A stretch of 64,000 nt of DNA. It comes from Caccoplasma intestinavium. GTDB taxonomy: Bacteria; Bacteroidota; Bacteroidia; Bacteroidales; UBA11471. The notes under the pieces are model-generated. The model did not search any database, was not told the origin of the DNA, and saw nothing but the letters and a program-made list of their open reading frames with translations. The stretch's first letter is position 1. Each line of letters opens with the position of its first letter. The stretch spans positions 1-64,000 of the forward strand of contig DVKT01000069.1 in assembly GCA_018715885.1 (NCBI GenBank), in the 5' to 3' direction. Positions 63,872 to 64,000 of the stretch are shown piece after piece. A program made the position numbers and the translations under genes.

Positions 63872-63894
63872 GGTACGTATAAAATTGTTAAGGC

Positions 63895-63902
63895 CAAAGA
63901 TA
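63895..63902 (-). promoter_or_regulatory. Likely -7 box of the pectin enzyme pair
   Basis: The minus strand reads TATCTTTG (TAnnTTTG), 24 bases before the ATG at 63871. No -33 box is seen at the normal distance. A small inverted repeat GGAC-tttt-GTCC lies at 63965-63976; its role is unknown. Confidence 0.5.
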
Positions 63903-64000
63903 GTATATTATTCACATCATTGTCATCACCCAAATCAGAAAGACCGAAAAACACCCCCTATTTGGGACTTTTGTCCACTTATATTCATAACAAAAAAGGA

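Noticed and set aside
63965..63976. Small inverted repeat GGAC-tttt-GTCC as an operator of the pectin genes
   Set aside because: Only four-base arms; such repeats are expected by chance and the region ends at the window edge.
1..64000. tRNA, rRNA, CRISPR array, insertion sequence, prophage
   Set aside because: I looked through the intergenic stretches and found no tRNA-like cloverleaf, no repeated spacer pattern, no transposase or phage gene.

Overview
The window looks like a chromosomal segment of a Bacteroidales (Bacteroidota) bacterium. Four lines of evidence agree. Promoters match the TTTG-N19-21-TAnnTTTG form typical of the phylum, Shine-Dalgarno sites are nearly absent, and there are phylum-typical genes (PorX, PorW/SprE, DUF4295, DUF3127, PCMD and BACON proteins). 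Several secreted proteins also end in type IX secretion-like C-terminal domains. Genus cannot be fixed from this sequence; a gut-type member carrying T9SS and pectin-degrading genes is likely. I found no rRNA, tRNA, CRISPR array, insertion sequence or phage gene.

Layout, left end. 1-627 is the tail of a secreted MBG-domain protein. 729-8246 (minus) is one tight operon: aroA, an unknown membrane-anchored protein, a metal ABC permease, porW, porX, tsaE and a two-helix Imm17-like protein. gdhA (8619-9953) stands alone behind a good promoter. 10065-17316 (minus) is purH followed by the rod-shape operon mreB-mreC-mreD-mrdA-rodA. 17474-20244 (minus) is metA overlapping an RlhA-type U32 protein. asnA follows on the plus strand.

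Middle. 21606-23109 (minus) carries a DUF3332 lipoprotein and an exported esterase. 23197-26246 (plus) carries a Dabb protein, a cytoplasmic GH13 enzyme and prs. 26497-28526 is a PCMD lipoprotein with an outer-membrane barrel protein. 28550-29719 (minus) is a NamZ-type muramidase. A small unknown exported protein and an Hsp20 follow. 31043-44003 is an exopolysaccharide/capsule region: GT2, Wza-like, Wzc-like kinase, Wzy-like protein, two GT4 enzymes, a WecG-family enzyme, a lipoprotein, Wzi and a CpsB-type phosphatase, interrupted by rpmE2. The central genes are visibly AT-rich. No priming transferase or flippase is present, so those functions must lie elsewhere.

Right end. 44087-51432 is housekeeping: an SSB-like DUF3127 protein, rsfS, ftsH, cdsA, a ribosomal cluster (rpmB, rpmG and a 50-residue DUF4295 gene), cinA and tsaD. 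51527-56832 is a very large TamB-family gene overlapped by a fucosyltransferase-like gene. A BACON lipoprotein follows. 58586-63871 (minus) is a pectin-degrading pair: a multimodular pectinesterase and an SGNH rhamnogalacturonan acetylesterase, both with T9SS-like tails. PorX and PorW at the left end would act in exporting such proteins.

The observations most worth checking are the TamB-glycosyltransferase overlap, the orphan metal permease beside the PorW-PorX pair, the strong Shine-Dalgarno of hsp20, the structured noncoding stretches at 35648-35853 and 48113-48352, and the modular pectin enzymes.
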